In this document: piece after piece, positions 61,600 through 64,000 of the stretch
Layout of the letters: every line of letters begins with the position of its first letter
Numbering within the stretch: the stretch's first letter is position 1
Assembly: GCF_947500075.1 (NCBI RefSeq)
Contig: NZ_CANMQS010000009.1
Span: 1 to 64,000 of the forward strand
Reading direction: 5' to 3'
DNA length: 64,000 nucleotides
Source: an uncultured Sulfitobacter sp.
GTDB taxonomy: Bacteria > Pseudomonadota > Alphaproteobacteria > Rhodobacterales > Rhodobacteraceae
The notes under the pieces: generated by a model
The model's input: the letters and a program-made list of their open reading frames with translations, nothing else
Database searches by the model: none
Told to the model about the DNA's origin: nothing
Made by a program: the position numbers and the translations under genes

Positions 61600-62495
61600 G
61601 TGATGCTCCTCAGTGCTGTGGCGGCGACCATCATGCCTGCGACATAAAGGGTGATACCGGTGCCCTGATACCAGGGCGCGCGGCCTTTGGGGTCACGCAT
61701 CAGGACGCGCATGCCGGCAAATTGCGCGATGAGCAGGGCCGAGATGATCGCCGCGTGCCAGGGTTTGCCCCAGCTCAGCAACAGGCCAATCACGACCACT
61801 TGTGGCACGGCCATGCCCCAACAGGCGACTTTTGCGGCGCGGGCGGGACCGAGGGTCACGGGCAGGGAATTGACGCCCATCTTTGCGTCGCCCTCCAGCG
61901 CCTTGAAGTCATTCAGGGTCATGATCCCGTGGGCACCGAGGCCATAGAGCAGGGCGATGATCAGAATTTCAGGGGCGGGGGCGCCCGCGCTCAAGACGGC
62001 GGCACCGGTGATCCAGGGCAGGGTTTCATAGGCCAAGCCACACAGACCCGGACCCCACCAGCCCGATTTTTTGGCGCGGATGGGTTCGGCGGAATAGGCC
62101 CAGGCGGCGGTGACAGCAATGACGGTTGCGCCAAAACCCCAAGGGCCCAGTTGCCAGCCCACAAGCAGCGACAGGACAGTCATTGCCAAGGCGATCCACA
62201 ACCCCCAGCGTCCCGGAATGCGGCCTGACGGAATGGGGCGGTCGGGTTCGTTGATGGCGTCCACATGGCGGTCGCACCAGTCATTGGCAGCCTGGCTCAT
62301 CCCGCAGACAATCGGACCGGCAAGCACGATGCCCAGCACAACGGGCGTCCAGCTGCCGCCAAGGGCCGCACCGGACGAGACGACACCGCACAGGTAAGCC
62401 CACATCGGTGGAAACCACGTGATGGGTTTGATCAACCGGAGCATGGCGGCAGGCTCAGGCCAGTGCCGCGCGGGAATGTCAACTGTAACGGACAT
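61596..62495 (-). CDS. bchG: bacteriochlorophyll synthase BchG
   Basis: A 299-residue UbiA-family prenyltransferase that esterifies bacteriochlorophyllide with geranylgeranyl diphosphate. The Asp-rich motif NDWCDRHVDAINEPDRPIPS and a second motif LNDFKALEGDAKMG are present among about eight membrane segments. One PpsR site overlaps the first codons and another lies just upstream. Confidence 0.96.
   Translation of the reverse strand: MSVTVDIPARHWPEPAAMLRLIKPITWFPPMWAYLCGVVSSGAALGGSWTPVVLGIVLAGPIVCGMSQAANDWCDRHVDAINEPDRPIPSGRIPGRWGLWIALAMTVLSLLVGWQLGPWGFGATVIAVTAAWAYSAEPIRAKKSGWWGPGLCGLAYETLPWITGAAVLSAGAPAPEILIIALLYGLGAHGIMTLNDFKALEGDAKMGVNSLPVTLGPARAAKVACWGMAVPQVVVIGLLLSWGKPWHAAIISALLIAQFAGMRVLMRDPKGRAPWYQGTGITLYVAGMMVAATALRSIT
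62477..62494. promoter_or_regulatory. PpsR operator, bchG, site 1
   Basis: TGTCAACTGTAACGGACA fits TGT-N12-ACA and lies within the first bchG codons. Confidence 0.75.
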
Positions 62496-62497
62496 AG

Positions 62498-62515
62498 TGT
62501 AAGTCTAACCTTACA
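62498..62515. promoter_or_regulatory. PpsR operator, bchG, site 2
   Basis: TGTAAGTCTAACCTTACA, a highly symmetrical TGT-N12-ACA site 3 bp after site 1. Confidence 0.9.
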
Positions 62516-62737
62516 CATTGAGTCGGCACAAGGCCAAAGCCCGTTATGGCGGCCCAAAGGCACAATAAGAGGTTTCGGCTGGCCTGAACGGAGCCGACGA
62601 ACGCCCGGCCGCCTGCGACGATCCTTCACATCCGCGACACTGCCCTTGCCTTTGGAGGTCACTATATTATCTTCTCGTTCACACGACTTGAGGTATGCCT
62701 CAGGGTACAAAGTAACGAAGGTTAGGGAGACCTGAAG

Positions 62738-63187
62738 ATGAAGATGTTCCAAATTGCTGCTCTGGGCACGGCGTTGATGGCGGGTCCTGCGTTTGCAGAC
62801 GGGCATGCCACAGGTGATGCTGCCGCTGGTGAAGATGTGTTCAAAAAATGCAAATCGTGCCACTCCGTTGTGGATGCTGAAGGCGAAGTGATTGTGAAGG
62901 GCGGCCGCAGCGGTCCGAACCTCTATGGCCTTTACACACGTGTGGCCGGCACGGACGAAGAGTTTGGCAAGAAGTACGGCAAATCGCTGATCGAGACCGG
63001 CGAAGCCGGGCTGGAATGGAATGAAGCGGACTTCGTGAATTACGTCGCCGACCCACGCAAGTTCCTGCGCACCTATCTGGATGACAAGAAGGCCAAGTCG
63101 AAGATGTCCTTCAAGCTGAAGGACGAGCAGGACGCGAAAGATGTCTGGGCGTATCTGGTCTCTGTCGGGCCGCAGCCTGAATCCTGA
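62738..63187 (+). CDS. cytochrome c2-like electron carrier
   Basis: A 149-residue class I c-type cytochrome with a signal peptide (about 1-20, cleaved after GPAFA), the haem motif CKSCH at residues 38-42 and a probable axial Met in KSKMSFKLKD near the C-terminus. It is the likely periplasmic electron donor to the reaction centre, the role of cycA product in Rhodobacter, consistent with the absence of a PufC subunit. GGTTAGGGAGA precedes the ATG. The 222-bp upstream gap has no clear PpsR site of its own beyond those of bchG. Confidence 0.9.
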   Translation: MKMFQIAALGTALMAGPAFADGHATGDAAAGEDVFKKCKSCHSVVDAEGEVIVKGGRSGPNLYGLYTRVAGTDEEFGKKYGKSLIETGEAGLEWNEADFVNYVADPRKFLRTYLDDKKAKSKMSFKLKDEQDAKDVWAYLVSVGPQPES

Positions 63188-63210
63188 TTCGGGAATATCG
63201 AGATTGAACA

Positions 63211-63245
63211 GGCGGCCCCGGTATCGGGGTCGCCTTTATTTTTGT
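63211..63245 (+). terminator. rho-independent terminator of the cytochrome gene
   Basis: GGCGGCCCCG and CGGGGTCGCC form a 10-bp stem (one G-U pair) with a GTAT loop, followed by TTTATTTTTGT. The tail on the other strand is not T-rich, so it serves the plus-strand gene. It sits 24 bp after the stop. Confidence 0.9.
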
Positions 63246-64000
63246 CTACTTTTCTTCAAGATGTGACAGCTCATCCCAAAGGGCGATCATATGCCGATGC
63301 GCCCCGTCATAGCTGCTGCTTATCCGGTCGACATGGATAAGCCTGATGCTGTCCGCCGCTTCCACGACGATGTTGCCACTGACAAGGATCAGCGCATGGG
63401 GCGCGCTGACGCGCAGGGCAAGGACAAGCCGCGCAAGATCCGGCAAGGCATGAATGCCCCCTGCGGAAAGCCCGATCAACAGGTGTCCGGACTCGACAAT
63501 GCGGTCCACCAGTGTGTCATGGGGCATGCCCATTTCCACATCAATGTGCCAGCCTTCCTGCCGGTAGAGGTCGGCAGCCATCTTGACGCCGAGTGTATGC
63601 GTCTCTCCCGGAACGGACGCAAAGAATGCGGCCTTTCCGCTTGGTCGTACAGGCGGGGGCAGGCGGCTTTTGAAGCCGCGCATCAGGGCATAGATGCGGC
63701 CGGTGCCGATGCTGACGTCAGCAAGAGTGACCTTGTCCTTTGTCCACCATTCCCCAAGCAGCTTTGCTGCCGGGGCCAGATAGCTGAGGTAGAGGGTGGT
63801 GATGTCCACGCCCATGCGATGGTATTGTTCCACCAGGTTGGCGATGTCGTGATCATCGGCTGCGATCAGCGCTTTTGTCAGCCCTTCGATTGATCTGTGG
63901 CTCTGCTCCATGGGGCGCGATTGCTTTGAAACGCGAGAGAGCACTTCGCGGGCAAGAGAGACAACCGCATCAGGCGGCAGCTTGGCCCGTAGCGTTTCAA
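63246..64000 (-). CDS. cobalamin-binding regulator, PpaA/AerR-like (5' end cut by window)
   Basis: The frame is open from 63246 to the window end, so the true start may lie outside; GTG 63944 would give 232 residues, but coding continues upstream (LRAKLPPDAVVSLARE). A helical cap (SYLAPAAKLLGEWWTKDKVTLADVSIGTGRIY region) precedes a B12-binding domain with GETHTLGVKMAADLYRQEGW, whose His could ligand cobalt, and LLIGLSAGG. It resembles the PpaA/AerR family encoded at the other end of the cluster, and could be a light- or redox-linked regulator. Target unknown. Confidence 0.82.
   Translation of the reverse strand, partial: ETLRAKLPPDAVVSLAREVLSRVSKQSRPMEQSHRSIEGLTKALIAADDHDIANLVEQYHRMGVDITTLYLSYLAPAAKLLGEWWTKDKVTLADVSIGTGRIYALMRGFKSRLPPPVRPSGKAAFFASVPGETHTLGVKMAADLYRQEGWHIDVEMGMPHDTLVDRIVESGHLLIGLSAGGIHALPDLARLVLALRVSAPHALILVSGNIVVEAADSIRLIHVDRISSSYDGAHRHMIALWDELSHLEEK

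Overview
The window is a nearly complete photosynthesis gene cluster of an aerobic anoxygenic phototroph, most likely a marine Rhodobacterales member (Roseobacter group). The evidence is the Rhodobacter-like gene order (bchFNBHLM-lhaA-puhABC-acsF-puhE-hemA, bchIDO-crtA, crtIB-tspO-crtCDEF, bchCXYZ-pufQBALMX), PpsR/PpaA regulation, CrtA (spheroidenone route) and only the oxygen-dependent cyclase AcsF, with no bchE. No LH2 (puc) genes, tRNA, rRNA, CRISPR or transposase was seen. The species cannot be named from the sequence.

Layout. 1-9370: a type II secretion locus in two divergent arms, gspL-M-E-F plus a truncated LpoA/LppC-like lipoprotein on the minus strand and gspG-H-I-C-D on the plus strand; gspJ, gspK and a prepilin peptidase are absent. 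9401-11377: an ECF sigma factor, its anti-sigma factor and a DUF4198 protein. 11419-13649: ppsR and ppaA. 13898-29344: the bchF-to-hemA superoperon, with the reaction-centre H subunit, assembly factors, acsF and 5-aminolevulinate synthase. 29405-30663: an acetyltransferase and a ParD/ParE toxin-antitoxin pair. 30660-32737: divergent hemC and hemE. 32755-36303: a plasmid replication and partition module (DnaA-like initiator, parA, parB). 36356-40558: bchO, bchD, bchI, crtA. 40688-48329: carotenoid genes and tspO. 48447-56380: bchCXYZ and the puf operon, including pufB and pufA (52 and 55 codons) and a pufX. 56590-62495: dxs, idi, bchP, a PucC-like carrier and bchG. 62738-64000: a cytochrome c2-like protein and a second B12-binding regulator cut by the window edge.

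How it works together. HemA, HemC and HemE feed tetrapyrroles to BchIDH, BchM, AcsF, BchNBL, BchF, BchXYZ, BchC, BchG and BchP. Dxs, Idi and CrtE supply prenyl units for carotenoids and the phytyl tail. Puf and Puh proteins form the RC-LH1 core, and LhaA, the PucC-like protein, PuhB, PuhC, PuhE and PufQ assist assembly. Eleven TGT-N12-ACA sites in six control regions place most of the cluster, including hemC/hemE, under PpsR.

The most notable point is that the replication origin appears to sit in the middle of the photosynthesis cluster. The repA-parA-parB module splits the cluster, six copies of a parS-like palindrome (consensus TGTCCCYGCRGGGACA) lie across parA, parB and bchD, and plus-strand composition changes from C-rich to G-rich there regardless of gene direction. 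This strongly suggests a photosynthesis plasmid or chromid.
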